A stretch of 17,500 nt of DNA, from the NCBI RefSeq assembly GCF_964340395.1, contig NC_135550.1:10198408-10215907 (forward strand), in the 5' to 3' direction. Source of the stretch: Glandiceps talaboti. Its lineage: Eukaryota; Hemichordata; Enteropneusta; Spengelidae. The notes beneath the pieces were generated by a model. The model was not told the DNA's origin and did no database searches. It saw only the letters and a program-made list of their open reading frames with translations. The position numbers and the translations under genes were made by a program. This document shows, in pieces, positions 17,257 through 17,500 of this stretch. Positions within the stretch are counted from its first letter, which is position 1; every line of letters starts with the position of its first letter.

Positions 17257-17500
17257 TCTACACGTAGGTCGTCCTACCTGAGGCAGTCCCAAGTCCTACC
17301 TGAGGTAGAATAGATTTGTGTCTACACGTAGGAAGGTTACAGCGGAGATGTCACACATTCCGTCCTGACAGTACATAGGATGAAGTCAGGACGGTTTCAG
17401 GACAGGTTCAGGATGCGTTTGCGTCTACACGGGCTTCAAACTATCCTGAATCCTACCTCAGGTAGGATTTTTAGTGCCGTGTACTAGTGACGTGCCGGGG
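17257..17500. mobile_element. Repeat-rich block, probable end of a DNA transposon or foldback element (cut by the window edge)
   Basis: GC content rises and short motifs recur. TCTACACGTAGG stands at 17257-17268 and 17321-17332, with TCTACACGGG at 17424-17433. GTCCTACCTGAGG stands at 17271-17283 and 17293-17305, and the same word takes part in a perfect odd palindrome with 10-base arms AATCCTACCT and AGGTAGGATT at 17449-17469. CCGTCCTGAC (17360-17369) and GTCAGGACGG (17385-17394) are an exact 10-base inverted repeat, and further CAGGA words lie between 17398 and 17413. Repeated subterminal motifs with internal palindromes are typical of non-autonomous DNA transposons. The other end is outside the window, so neither terminal repeats nor a target duplication can be checked. 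There is no coding frame. Confidence 0.5.

Noticed and set aside
17271-17469. CTACCTCA and TGAGGTAG words, the let-7 seed and its target
   Set aside because: They are part of the repeated palindromic block. The rest of the mature let-7 sequence is absent, so there is no let-7 gene, and seed-length matches are expected in such a repeat.
1-17500. CRISPR arrays, bacterial operons, tRNA, rRNA, common snRNA genes, reverse transcriptase or transposase domains
   Set aside because: I looked for repeat-spacer arrays, tRNA T-arm words, U6 and 5S signatures and RT or transposase motifs, and found none.

Overview
The window looks like AT-rich nuclear DNA from an animal, most likely a marine invertebrate. 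The evidence is a spliced gene with metazoan-type splice signals, very long pure dinucleotide microsatellites (GT, TA, CT, CA), many isolated homopolymer tracts, and a small inverted-repeat element of the MITE type. There are no operons, ribosome binding sites or tRNAs. I cannot name the species or phylum from the sequence.

Layout. Positions 1-5910 hold no gene I can defend. They contain a (GT)21 tract, several perfect palindromes and hairpins, a 16-base direct repeat, and isolated motif matches (an ERR/NR5A-type site next to a TATA box, a DR1 nuclear-receptor element, an RFX-like palindrome). A (TA)n tract lies at 5911-5997. The one convincing gene is on the minus strand. Its single coding exon (8066 down to 7038, 342 residues) begins 28 bases inside an exon whose 5' edge is a textbook 3' splice site at 8095-8124, so at least one untranslated 5' exon lies upstream (higher coordinates) and is not identified. 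The protein is an unrecognised, mostly disordered, basic and serine-rich polypeptide with a helical charged segment near the N terminus, four RRxS basophilic-kinase sites and a DSGxxS motif of the beta-TrCP degron type.

Positions 8125-10172 are probably intron or upstream flank and hold a cluster of TAATTR homeodomain-type sites and a poly-C/CA tract. A 159-bp foldback element (candidate MITE) lies at 10173-10331. Positions 10332-15499 are non-coding as far as I can tell, with a compound CT/CA/TA microsatellite of about 210 bp at 13045-13256. At 15500-15944 there is a weak candidate for a small spliced plus-strand gene: an E2F-like site, a TATA-like box, an ATG in good context, two donors and one strong acceptor, all in phase. 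From 17257 to the end is a higher-GC block of repeated and palindromic motifs that looks like the cut-off end of a DNA transposon or foldback element.

No CRISPR array, defence system, bacterial-type cluster, viral gene or recognised transposase or reverse transcriptase was seen. The items most worth following are the orphan 342-residue protein with its motif set, the two inverted-repeat elements, and the candidate mini-gene near 15.5-15.9 kb.
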